From: Steinernema hermaphroditum
Taxonomy: Eukaryota > Nematoda > Chromadorea > Rhabditida > Steinernematidae
DNA: 64,000 nucleotides
Assembly (NCBI GenBank): GCA_030435675.1
Contig: CM059625.1
Span: 17,360,001 to 17,424,000, forward strand
Direction of reading: 5' to 3'
The notes under the pieces are model-generated. The model had not been told where the DNA came from and searched no databases. It worked only from the letters and a program-made list of their open reading frames with translations. The translations under genes and the position numbers were made by a program. Positions 48,040 to 60,267 of this stretch are shown one piece after another (within the stretch, counting starts at the first letter, position 1; the number at the start of each line of letters is the position of its first letter).

Positions 48040-50410
48040 ATGAAATTTCAAAACGTGCTCAAGGAACAGGCCAAACGGGTGTTTCTGGCGCCGCGAAAGC
48101 TTCTCGTGGCGCTATGCATCCTCATCTTTCTTCTCTATTGCCTTCTCGGCGGCGGAGATTACTCCTCAACGGTGTCATCAAGCTTCTGCGTAGCGAATCA
48201 CTGGGGAAAAAATCGCCGTGGCGTTCCTGACGATGGAACGCACTGGACGCATGACGCTTCGGTCGCTTTCGTCGGCAACGGCCACATCGGGATTGATGTG
48301 TCAAAGGAGCGAGAAGTGCGAATTGCTGGCTCGCAAGCGAAAATCATCGACTTCCGGACGGGCTTCAAGCCACTGCTGAATATTCGCTTCACGGAAGGCG
48401 TTGCCAGTAGTGATGAAGTGCTAACCGACTTTGATCAAGGAATTGTACGATTGGCGCGTTGTGTGTCTCTGGTAAGTTGCAGTTTCCCTTCTTTGAACAG
48501 GCCAAAATTAACTTATTTTGAACCGGACTTTTTCTTTTCGCCAGAGTTCGATTTTAAATTCTTCATTCACCGCATGACTTGCTTGCGTCAAGAACGTTGA
48601 TGTATCGGAAGTTCCTATTCTTGGACCTTATTTTATCTGCTACATTAATATATAACAAACACTTAATGGCTTTCAGATTGTTGTTTAATGACGTTCTCTT
48701 TCAGGCGGACCAATGCATCTGCTCGTCTCAGAATGTTTACATCCATCGGTCAAGGCCCAATCTTCTCGTGCAGGAAATACAAATTGTCAACCCAGGCGAC
48801 CGAAGCGTGACATTCGAGTTTTCCGTTGACGATTCAAAAGACTGGACCAAAGGCGACAGTTTGGGTGGCTCGGCTGTGTTTACACGTATCGCCAATGTTG
48901 CTGGCGATAAGTTTGCCTTAGCTGCCGTATGTTCATCTGTTCCGGACAAGGTGACCATTCGTGAAAAGAGGTACAATTTTATACGAGCAACACGTTAATT
49001 CTATGTGAAATTTAGAGAAGAAACGTTCCGCTTTATGTGTGTGTTCGAGCAGAAAGCCGTTGAAAAGGAGAAGACCGAAGTTGAAACTCTACAAGTTGTA
49101 TCGCTAGCGGCTATGAGCAATTTTGCAACATACAAAAATATGAACACCGTATCAGTGGACATGGAACATTATGATGCTTGGAAATCGGTAGCATGCTTAT
49201 TCGTTGATGTGTTAAAACAATGTAGGATTTCAGCTAAATAACGTGACGTTCGTCTTGTCACACTCCAAGGCCCCGAATGTTCTCAATGCTGACCTGCTGA
49301 ACTACACTAAATATGCCCTTCTGAGCAATAGCAAAGCTCCCCTTTTGTCTGCGGATTTAAATGCTACGGCAAAGAAGGTAAGTTTCTGGTCTTGCGCTCA
49401 ATAGTGTCTCACATCAGGGTTATAAAGAAGTACCTAGGGGATAAATAGCGTAACTGGAGTAGCGTTGTTCTTATGTCTTCTAGGCTACACATTGAATTCC
49501 AGAAAATTACATTTGGGACACAAAATTTACTGATTCACTTCCATTTAGACATTAGAAGATGACCTGACTAGAAACGAACTGTGCTATACGGGCCATCCAA
49601 CACTCCTCTATCCATCGAAGCTTTGGAATCGCTGGAACACGGTTGAAGACCTTCTCAGAACTATGGAACTTTGGATTTTAACGTTTGAAAAACGAGGTTG
49701 TCAACATATGCTCAAGGGCGGAGCCCATGGAGTCGGGCAGGCATTTGTGCTCAGTCTTGGCGCCCTCTCTTTCACTCACAATCACCTGGAAATGAACTTC
49801 GATCCAGCAGATTTACATCGCGAAATAGAAATAGCCAATATCAACGTGGGATCGGCGCGTGTATCGATTCAAGTTGACATTGATGCCGAAAACAAACCGA
49901 TTTTGTATGTATCAAGCTCAACGCCGATGTTTGCTTGTGACGCTGCCTGTCTTGATCCACCTGTTGCCGTTGGTCCGGTAAAGTTGAATTTACCGGTGAA
50001 GGTAACGAAGCCGCTCACTCCTATTCTCTACGTAGCCTCTGAACGAAAACATTTACAACAGTTACGAGATACTATTCATGTTGTTGAGGTAAGGATTTTT
50101 GGCTTTTAGTCCATCAGGAAGCGCTTGAGTGCTATCATGCAGCAGTGCACTTTTCAGCCGTTCTAATGATGTTGGTAAACATACATGCCTTTAGGTGGCC
50201 GTCGCTCCATCCCATGAGAATGACGTCATCGCTATTCACAAGCATGGTCATCGCCTTGGTGGACTGCCTACTGTATTCTGGATGTTCCTCGGAATACTCG
50301 TCATTGCCTTTCACGTTTTTCTGCTCAAGTTGCTCTACTCCGAATGGATCAAAAAGGACTACACACCCTACAATGCCTTCTTGCGCGCTCGCTACATGCG
50401 CGAACATTAA
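48040..50410 (+). CDS. KIAA2013-like membrane glycoprotein
   Basis: The start is the ATG at 48040, two bases after TTTTCAG, fitting trans-splicing. A signal-anchor ([19 protein letters not shown]) is followed by a lumenal domain. Exons include 48040-48472, 48705 to about 48970, a 49015-centred exon, then about 49229-49378, about 49550-50087 and about 50195-50410. The strongest match to human KIAA2013 is the block [37 protein letters not shown] and [22 protein letters not shown]-terminal helix ([21 protein letters not shown]) ends with a short basic tail. KIAA2013 is a conserved single-pass protein of unclear function. The two hydrophobic ends suggest a lumenal domain held by a terminal anchor. 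Confidence 0.8.
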
Positions 50411-50578
50411 CCTTGCTCTCTGGTATCTTACTCCGTACAATCGTCTGTGATCGCTTGTATATGTTATATATAGTGTGACTCTTTGTGGTGGGGTGGGATT
50501 TGTACACATGTTAGACGGGTAATGTGCTAGGTTAGATGGCTGTTATGGCACGTTTAATATTTAATATTTGTTAATATT

Positions 50579-50584
50579 AATAAA
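50579..50584 (+). terminator. Poly(A) signal AATAAA of the KIAA2013-like gene
   Basis: AATAAA 168 bases after the stop codon, inside an AT-rich run, on the plus strand. Confidence 0.6.
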
Positions 50585-50826
50585 GTTATTTATTCTCTGA
50601 GACTAAGGTAGCCTTTATAACGTTACTCTCATAGGAACGATGTCTCGGTATTATTCACGATAGTATAGGCACATTTATTTGTTCCGTAAAAGCCGAACTT
50701 TCTATTATTTGCTATGTACATATAGGCGAAATACTCTTCATCAACGGTAAAATGTAAGTGAGGAAATAACTAAAGGCACGAAGGAAAAATACACGTAAAG
50801 TAGAAGAGTAAACCGAACGGAAGAAG

Positions 50827-53800
50827 CTACTCAAAAATGATGCGAACAAGGATAGATGCAGATTCGTCGGTAGTGTGGTTGTAACCGGTGTTCAAACGGA
50901 TATGGGAATAACCTGAAATGTGTTATGTTAATTAAGTATTCTTATCAAATAGGTTATTACCCGGTCTCATGCTTGTAACAGGGATTGAATATTCGCCAAT
51001 AAAGTCATTAGCCGAGGTTGAGTCGAAGTCTTTTACGACAAATCGGGCGATGGCGAGGTCAGGACAATGAAGAGGGAAGGAGAACGTCTCGTTCCAAACA
51101 GGGTTGAAGCCTAAGGAAACAAAGTTAGTGGTGCGGAATAATGTTAAATCTAACCGTTATCGGCAATAATCTTTGTTTTGTACTTGCGTTCATCAACGGA
51201 AAGACCGAAGATTTCGACACTGACGTAGGGATCAATGATATCATTTCCCGGTTCTGATTTAGGCAGATATTGTCCACTGATGATTCCTACATGCATTGTT
51301 GTTCGTACTTTTCCGGAATGTTCCGGAATTCGAGGGTCAAATCCATCCAGAAGGATCTGAGGTTTAAGAACGTAGCCACAATTTCCGTTCACTCTGAATA
51401 GTCCGTTCACCAAGTCCAGTTCTTCGCCAGCTGTTTGCATGTTCATAGCCACACATTGGATACCACACAGCCATGAAGCAACTGGATGCATGTTGCTGGA
51501 GTCTTGACGAATGCCCTTGGGATAGCTTTTCGCTAAGCGCGTAGCCGTGTACGCGAATATCGGAGAACCTCCATCAAAATACGAAGGAACCTTACTCTCC
51601 GATATCGACGCAGAACCGTCCATTGGGTCTGAAACTCATGTCTCAGCAATGTACGACTATAAAGAGCTTACGTTGCTTAATATCAAGATACATGTTTGAA
51701 GAAATTCTGACGGACGGGAGTGAAATCAGTCGCGAATATTCAGCGTCTAGTTGTATCTTCTTTTTGTGGTGCTCCGGTGAGTGTTCGTCGTCCTCTTGAT
51801 CGAATTTGTCATCTCGTGGGGCGCTGGACGGTAGTTTCTTTCCACGCAGAAGGAATTTTTTCTTTAATTGATTGGGACTGGGCAACGGTTTTGTTGCGGA
51901 GTCATCTTCGCGGAGATAGATCTTGTCTCCAAGCACCTGAAGAAATGTGGGAATTAGATAAGCGAGGTAAGGCGTTGCAGCAATCAATCTCAGCTAGTCC
52001 AATTCTTGACAATGCCGTGCATTTTCTGGAAGCTGGTCTGAGACAGAACCACAACTGAGACAGCGCAGTCTTGCCACTTATTTCAGTAATAAAAGTTACC
52101 TCTTGGAAAATGTCGGCCATTACTTTCTGCTGTACCAAACCCACGTGATTCTCAATTGTCAAAATGACTGGATAAGGGTTGTTAACGAATGCATATTTGT
52201 CGATAGCGATAAGAGCGTTCTGCAGAGTGATCGAAGTAATAAGCGTTCTTTTATGTGTAATACATGGCTCTCCATGTTCTCCATCAAAGATGTCCACTGA
52301 AATATGAGGTACGCCTGTTATTTTTACCGATAAACTTACGTTCTAATAGCCGCGCTCCTTTCTTAAGTGCACTAATGTATCCTTCTACCGTAGCCTCGCC
52401 TTTCAATTGCAGTCCGGTAAGATACGTATTGTGGCTGCTATTGATGTAATAGTGACTAAGGGGTCGATCCATATTCTGATAAATGGATTCATGGCCGGAT
52501 TTCAGAATGTTGCCCCATCGCGATTGGAGCAGTCGTCGGAAGCCGTTCACTCCTAGCAGCTTCTCTTTCTCCTTTGCCTGCTCGCTTGTCTCATACATTT
52601 CAATAATCGAAGCTGCTTTCTTAACGTCTAGGTCCGCAAACTAAAAATTTCTCCGTATTCATGTGCGCTGTGATTCACGAACCTTTTGTTCCTCTGTCAA
52701 AAACTTCAATAGTTGCTCAGCATTCATCGTTTCCATGCCTTGCTCGTTTGCCATTCTCAACGCATGGCGCAGCTCGGGACGATCGGTGAGTCGCTCGAAC
52801 AGCGTCAAGAACTCGTTTTCATCAAGTGTGTTGTCACCAGGCGCTCCATTCCGTCTCGCGTCGACTTCCTAAAACGATTGAGATGTTTGTTTGCATTGTG
52901 ACAGGTGATTAACGCGCGTCGTATGCCGTTAAGTCGAAAAAACACCACTCACCCGGAACATCACACGAGCATAGTCCTCACTGATCTGTAGATTCAGCTT
53001 TTTGAGCAGTTTCCACAATTCATCGAAGCTGACGCGCCCTGAAACGCATTATTGTTACACATCCATCAAAATTATATACCGTTCTTGTTCTTGTCCGCCT
53101 TGTGGAAGTTGCTGATCAACCACGCTTTCTCATCGAACTGTAGCTTTTCCTTCTTCTTTACGCTGAGGATTTGCTGGAACGCCCGGATCCAGTCCAGCTT
53201 TTCTTGTTCGCTTTGTGCGACGAAATCGGCCGATTTGTGCATAAACAGCGGATGGGTGAATACAATGGAGAAACATAGATTTTCCTGAAAAGAGAAATAT
53301 AATTCGAAGTGTGAATTAGCGAATAAGCAACACCTATAATCTACCAGCTTTTTTCCATTCACAGAGAATTAAGACTAACTTCTTATGTATCTCGCCATAT
53401 AACTGCATCCATTGTTAAATGAGAGATTTACTTCCGCATCACAATGGAATTTTTTGATCTCGTTTTGTGTTTGCTGCGTTGCACACTGCACACAAAGTCG
53501 TCATTTGACTTTTGAAAAGCATTCATGTGACGTCGTCACGGAAACATGGAAACTTAGCTAAACGGCGCAGGTGTTAAACGCTTGAATTTCTGCTGAAATA
53601 GACTTTGATTCTGTTTACCAACAATTTTTACAATTCATTTCTTTTGTCGACGTGCTACAGACCATCGAAGAGACCACCCACAAAGCGAAGCTAATCAGCT
53701 GGTCCAAAACGCAACAATGCGTCAACGCAATTAATCACATAAAAAATGCACTAAAAACAAGTGATCCAATTTGTTTTGCATGAGGCCCGCCAAAAGTCGT

Positions 53801-54430
53801 GCGCAATCACTAAACAAGGCGTTCGTTTTGACGCGTTCATTTCTGTTTATGTTTGTGATGTGTGAATGCCAAAAAGTTAGAACCGGTCTCGCGCTCCATG
53901 AGAGAAGTGTTTGAAAATGAAGAAATCACGCACGCACAACACCGGCAACATATTGGTTTGAAGTAGAGAAAATAGCGCTAACATTTTTTATTTTTTTGCT
54001 GGTTTGTCCTTTGTGAAAAAAGAAATTAATGTTATCTATTTCTGTTAAATTTTGGAGTATTTTTTGTTTTTTTTTTGAGTGAATGGGTAACGTACTGGGG
54101 CAGCACACTGGAACTTGTACTTTTTCGCAGCTCTGTGGAGAGTGTCCGTGGCATAGCCATTGCGTATGTCAAGAATCCCTCCGATGTCAACTGAAATCAG
54201 AAGGAAGTGCAAATAAACGTGACAAAGAACCACTGAATCATACCGTTTTTGAAGCGATTCGTACATGAATTGAATTTGTTGGCCGTCTCGTAGCAAAGCC
54301 TTCCGTCACGAACCTTTAATGTGCTAGATGTCTGCGGTTTCTTGTGTTTAATACGTCGCACCGTCAACCCTTCGGCACAGATTCGCATCGAATCGGCCAG
54401 ATTCGGCTCTGGGGTTTGGGTGGCGCTCAT
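50827..54430 (-). CDS. plc-4: Phosphoinositide phospholipase C, delta type
   Basis: The leftward gene starts at the ATG 54430-54428 (MSATQTPEPNLADSM) and ends at TAG 50829-50827. Domain order: PH (54400-53220; VRRIKHKKPQTSSTLKV to KLDWIRAFQQIL), EF-hand region (53150-52680; NKNG then FDELWKLLKKLNL), catalytic X (52560-51920; SHYYINSSHNTYLTGLQL with the catalytic His-Asn; GARLLE joined to LDIFDGEHGEP; VILTIENH; GKKLP), acidic X-Y linker (DQEDDEHSPEHHKKK), Y (51690-51400; a shorter match, YPKGIRQDSSNMHPV), C2 (51330-50830; HVGIISGQYLPK, DPYVSVEIFG). Catalytic residues seem intact, so it should cleave PIP2 to IP3 and diacylglycerol. PH-EF-X-Y-C2 without SH2, RA or long C-terminal extension defines the delta class; plc-4 is the nematode delta gene. 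Confidence 0.88.
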
Positions 54431-54846
54431 CTTGTCCGCAAGTGCCAGACACAAACCACCACTCGAGACAGCACAGGTCTGAAAGTTTCAAATTTCGATG
54501 AGTCAGGCACGGATCGCCAAAGGTGAGCAGCACGAGTCGAAGAAGACGCAGAAGAAGTGGGCATTCCGTTGTGCGGCGAATACTGCTTCGGGTGCGGCAA
54601 CGAGCGGCGACAACATACAAACAAGAATGCGATGGCTTGCGTCGGACTCGAGCGTCACGCGGAGACGACTTGAAAACAGCTCGCCGCCGCGGTAGCTCTG
54701 CGTCTCTGACACCAGGAAGATCCTCCCTCTGGCGGCGCTTTCTTTAGCACTCTGCTTCTGGCTGGACTCGAGACGGTGGCTTGCCGGACAGAGGAGGGAA
54801 GTTATCATTAGTGGCTACTGGCTGCTGGCTAGATGAGTGGCTGGAT
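54431..54846. promoter_or_regulatory. Divergent promoter region plc-4 / innexin
   Basis: 416 bp between the divergent starts of the PLC and innexin genes. Short open frames on both strands here look like chance. Shared regulation is possible but not shown. Confidence 0.4.
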
Positions 54847-57800
54847 ATGGTAGCGGGATATCGGGTAGGAATGCACTTTCTCACCTCTGCGCTGAGGCTA
54901 CTAGAGCCGCGCGTCGACGACGACCTTATTGACCGTCTCCACTATCTCTATACTTCTACCATAATCCTCATGTTCGCCCTATTGGTCTCCGCCAAGCAGT
55001 ACGGTATGTATGGTAACCCCTTTGACGGGGCGTGGCCCGCTTTTTTAACTAACGAACGTCTGTGTGCCGTGTAAGCGAATTTAACCTATTGACGACGTTT
55101 TAGCACTCACGCACTTATCATCCTCATTCCGCCCTCATTCCGGCGTGTTCTGCGAACAGTTGCGCTTAAACATCGATTCCGACACAAATATATAAACATT
55201 ACACGAAGTGAAAAAGTGTAAAAATTTGGCCTTCGCAACAGCGATCGAATGCTGTGATGCAAGTTTGGATAACAATAATTGCTAATGTGCGCCGGTCGTT
55301 TATTATGCAAGAAGTGTCGACAATCAGACGGAACAAACGGCGAAGAGGAGTTCGCAGCAGCGTGCCGTCCACTTTTTTTTGCATGATGAAAGCATGTCGT
55401 GTTAGTGGATGAGCTGACTGCGAGTTATACTGGACGGTGTGGCCTGGGACTGACGGGCATTGTCTTGATCGACAATTCATCACGTTGACAACTGATGAAT
55501 GGTGATGTTAGCGCAAAGTTGGCGCAATGCGCTAAATCCGTTGCGTTTCAGTTGGTCATCCCATCGAGTGCTTCGTTCCGGCCCAGTTTACGCGGGCCAT
55601 GGAACAGTATACGGAGAACTACTGCTGGGTGCAGAACACTTACTGGGTTCCCTTTCAGGTAAAACCGGTTTCGGTGTAAAATGAACGAACAACAGTGATT
55701 TAAATTTAGTTAAAAAATGAAGTACTTTTCTTTCGACGCAACAAAATTCTTGGCCGCAAACTCTATGATTAGCAATTCGTTTCACTGAATCATGAAGTAG
55801 CTCATTGCAATCTCAGGAGTTGTAGATGCCTTAAAAACCCGCCTGGGTTCTTTGGTTAACATAACACTGCAACGCCTGGGAACCGGTTCGAGACAATATG
55901 ACAGAAACAATAATGAACACTTAGTCAAAGAGATAAATTGCTTTTCTTCTGTGGGAAATGATGCGAGTGTAACAAAACTATTGATCGTTAAAACTTAATG
56001 GGAAAAGTAAAAACATAATTGCCCGGGAGAAATGTATGATACCCAGCCAGAAACGTGCCAAGTAGATAAAACGACACAGACAAGGAAACAAGACTCACAA
56101 AATTAAACTTCTAACGGAAAGTGTTATATAAAAAATTTTAAACTTTGATGAATTAAGAGCGCCAGACGGTGACCCAATAAATGACCCTTTGAGAATCTGT
56201 TCCCTTTCGGCTGATTAGAAAACCGTGGATTTTTGAAGAATTGGAATTTGTCGAAACAGTCGCCAGACTGTTTAAAACTATGGACGAGAAAAATGTTTAT
56301 ATTTTAAAAGATGTAGCCCCACTCAAAACAAGATCTCGTCGTAAGTATCGAAGATTAAAAAAATAGTGTTCTTGAGTGCAAAGGACACGAATGTCGCGTA
56401 ATATCACTGAACCCTAAAATTTGACAAGCATTTGAAATGTGGAAAAAAAAATACATTGTCAAAAATATGCCCATGCAATCTCCTTCAGGATCTAATCCCC
56501 CACCGTCTGGACGACAGAGAGCGGCGACAAATAGGTTACTACCAATGGGTCCCTTTCGTGTTGGCCCTCGCTGCCCTCATGTTCTACATGCCAGCCACCG
56601 TTTGGCGGACAATGGCTGCCCAGTCAGGTGAGTCGTTTATTTTGCAAATGAGCAAATGGAAAAGATGAACGATGTTGCTACGGCGGTGGACTGCTGAGCC
56701 AATTCATTATCGCCAATTTATGATATGTGGCGAAGACAAATCGTTTACCACAACGAATCACCGATTTGCGTCGAGTGCTTCAGGGCTGAATGTTTCGCTG
56801 GTTCTGCAACTCGCCTGTCAGGATCAGAATCTCGATCCAATCATCAGAGACAGAAATGTGGACGTCATTGTACGGCACGTCGACGACGCCCTCAAGTACC
56901 AGAGGGACTTTGGATCAAAACAGAAACACGTGAGTCATCATGTACTTTATTTTTGGTAGCGTTAGGTTGTGTAAGAGCATCTTGAGTTTCACGGATGTCC
57001 TTCCCCTTCTGCTGCGTAGGTCGTCCTATGTTTCCCAATTTCAGTCATTTCCTGCCGCTTCACTTCGTCTGGGAAAGTACTACGGTGCTTACGTTGCCAC
57101 AGTATACCTGACAGTGAAATCACTTCACCTCTCAAACGTCATACTGCAGTTTATTTTGCTCAACAGTTTTCTTGAAACCTCCGATTATCCATTGTTTGGT
57201 GGGCATGTCCTCTACGACCTGCTCATGGTGAAACATTTTTTGTTGTCCGATGGTAACTATTCCGTTCAGGCTCGTGAATGGCGTGATTCCGGAAAGTTTC
57301 CACGAGTTACGCTGTGTGACTTCGAAATTCGCGTGCTGGGAAACGTTCATCGACATACAGTACAATGTGTGTTGGTGATAAACATGTTCACTGAGAAGAT
57401 CTTCATCTTCTTGTGGCTCTGGATGCTTCTCCTAGCGATAAGCACGGGAGTCAACCTATTAGCATGGACCATATCGCTCAGTCTTTCTTCTTACAAGCAA
57501 GCATTCATCGAAAAAACCCTTGGTAAGTACAAAATTCACATAAGAATCGCATCGTCTAGAAATTTTATTTTCTATTGAACTACGCAAAATCTGGTTATTG
57601 TGGAAAGTGTTGATGGCTTTTTCATGGTAATTGTTTAGTTCACACAAACACAAGAGTTCGGGAATTTGTTTGATCGTGGTTCATTTCGATGAAAACAATT
57701 GCCCTGCTTGATAAAATGATCGTCGCCCACGCGACGATGGGTCCAACGGCGATAAAATAGCAATAAACCGTTACAATTGATCAAAATTCCAGGGATCGAG

Positions 57801-58052
57801 TCGGACGACCTGCGGAAGTTCGTCGATAAGTACCTTCGCACGGATGGAATCTTCGCGCTGCAAATGTTGTCCTCACACGCCGGCAGCTTGATGTGCACGT
57901 GCGTAGTACAAGCCCTCTGGAGGCGATTTCTAAAGCACAGCGGCAAGCTGCCCCCAACAATTGTCGCTGCTCCCGAGTGTCATGAAGACGACAAAGATCA
58001 GCGCGGCACGGAACCGCTGCCCAAGTTTCCGATCTCCACTCACTACGTCTAG
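54847..58052 (+). CDS. Innexin gap-junction channel subunit
   Basis: Exons: 54847-55003, 55552-55658, 56489-56627, 56784-56929, 57045-57522, 57793-58052. All join in phase with clear GT and TTTCAG-type sites. The first transmembrane helix is [16 protein letters not shown]. The first extracellular loop ([32 protein letters not shown]) carries the two conserved cysteines. The innexin signature [17 protein letters not shown] starts TM2. Exon 5 has TM3 ([14 protein letters not shown]), a second extracellular loop ([14 protein letters not shown] cysteines) and TM4 ([15 protein letters not shown]). The tail has [15 protein letters not shown]. Innexins form hexameric intercellular channels in invertebrates. 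Which C. elegans inx gene is closest cannot be told by eye. Confidence 0.93.
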
Positions 58053-60216
58053 CACAACGACTACCGTATCCATACGACGGGTTCTGTACAGTCATCACCA
58101 GTGTTGATCATCATTCCGTACTGCAACGAAAACCTTTGCGTTCACTCCCACGCTAAGTGCTCTATTAAATCATTTCTTCGTTCCATTTTGGCAAATGAAT
58201 GTTTGTTGATTGTCTGACCTAGCTGTTTTGCGATTAGCAAAAAATCGTTATCCTGGACTTCAAGTCATTTAGAACTAATCAGTTTCCACTGATCAGTTCT
58301 ACGACCTCATAGGAGTTGTGTGAATACAAAAATGTTAGGAAAAGGACTGTAAACTGTAAGGTCAGGCTGCTTATCTCCATTGAATGATTTGCATCGGTCA
58401 CACAAAGTGTCCTATTTCTATAGTTTAAAGCGAAATTTTTGTTGATTCTCGGAGACCCTAGTGTAAACTAGCAAGAGATTCGCTCACCTTGATTAATTGG
58501 AGAACAACGGACCACTTCTTCCACGTTATGTAAGTTGATAGCCAAAAAATTACGGACATTGTAAACAACGTCCTAAGCAATGATTTCACCTTTTCTCTTC
58601 ATCATTGTTGGATAATTGTACGTTGAGGACATGCGAACAGGAGTATTACAACTAGTGTTCGATGTTGCAAGCACGTAACAGCCACAGTGCTTTATGATTT
58701 CGCGGTGGATCGGTGGCAATTTAATCAATCGTCACATGTGTTACATTAAACTGCTTAATCATCAATGAATGAAGATAAGTGTGGCGTGCTGCGGCGCATT
58801 TTGCGGCAGCGCCCATGAAGTTGAAGTTAGAAATTTCCTGAAACTGAAACAGGAGCTATGTCTCGGAAAAAAAACTTGAAAAGGAAGAACCTTTTCAAAT
58901 AAGCACACTTTTTCATAAGGTACTAGGTGTTGCATTTCCACATTTCTTCTTCGCATATCGACTTTTTCAATGTGTCACCTAACGATCTTTTCACGACGGA
59001 AATATGTACATATGAGATTATATAAACGATCGTGTTTATCTATGATTTGGATGATTTTTCTCAGTGAAAACCATGCATGAAGATAGGAGTTATTGCTTCA
59101 AGTATGTCTTCGACTTTGCATTAGAAGGCGCTGAAGGGTCTTCTGGGAATTTACCTCTTCACCAACGCTGTCAGCGTAGATTACACAAAGAATCACATTT
59201 TTCTTTTACAGAAAAAAGCAAGATTCAATAACAGACAACCTTTACAAGCATTCGTTCATGACAAAGCCAACATCGAGCTTTCCGTTTCTTCCGGACTTCC
59301 AAGTTGGGAGCTGTTGAAAAGTGGGGAACTACCGGTCGATGTTCACCTTTATCAACAATCACATCCTTTACAAGTACAATCGTAGAAACAAAAGGTTTAG
59401 TCGGCCTAGACGCCGAAGGGGGGCTATCACCCAACACGATCCACTAGACCAAGATGCGTTTCTCGCTTACTATTTATTTGCCGCGCATCCTGTCGCTCAT
59501 TCGAGCCATAATGGTTGTTTTATTTCGCGCCGAGCACAGCGAAAGTTCCAGTCTTTCCTCACTTTGACCGAGATTTGTCCTTTCTACGATATTTTTGGCA
59601 AACAAGGGACCGCATTTCATTGGCCGGTTTGATTACATATGTGATTAACGTAAATAGCTTAGAACTGTATTTAGAAATTAGCGAAACATCACGTGTCTGA
59701 AATGTCTGCGTATCTAGCGACCGTCATAGTTCAAAAGCATTTTGACTACGATTTGCATTCCATCAGAAGCAGTTGCCACTCAAATTCGGATAACTTTGTG
59801 AATTGTGAGTGAAATTTTGCGTGGTCACTACTGCAGCGCTTCAATCGATTTGGACTTTGCAGCAGATGCTGTGATGATATGTGATGCTTTCACCGTTGGT
59901 TATTCAATGCAACGGTCTAATGCGTTGTTGTCTATTTTCGTTGTTGTTGTTGTTGACTTCCGAGACTCGGAATCCGAGTGTTACTCCGAAAGTAAATCTT
60001 TTCTCACGCAGTGTCGCCACGGGACCGCGCGATTCGAATGCTGTCCGGGGCGCTGCAATCGATGACGCGACGCGGCGATCGATGACGCTTCGCTGTCACT
60101 CGGTCAATGTTTCCGTCGCTTGCAGTGGAGCTGCGCGGTTACTTATCCCTTCTTCCGTTCTAACTGTGCGCGATATTTGATAAGTAACTTCCAGAATATC
60201 TGTATTTTGTTTTCAG
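58053..60216. other. Intergenic region
   Basis: 2.2 kb between innexin and beta-adaptin. Open frames near 59321-59632 lack splice context and domain similarity. The final bases (60205-60216) form the acceptor of the beta-adaptin leader exon. Confidence 0.45.
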
Positions 60217-60267
60217 GAGTTTCCGAGGGTCGGCGTCTCGCGTGGCATTGCTGACAAGATCGCAGTC

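Noticed and set aside
54503..54808. Open frames on both strands in the plc-4/innexin gap
   Set aside because: The overlapping frames are all Arg/Ser-rich, as expected from GC-rich promoter sequence.
59321..59632. 103-codon plus-strand frame between innexin and beta-adaptin
   Set aside because: Its composition is irregular, it has no splice or domain support, and it is likely chance.
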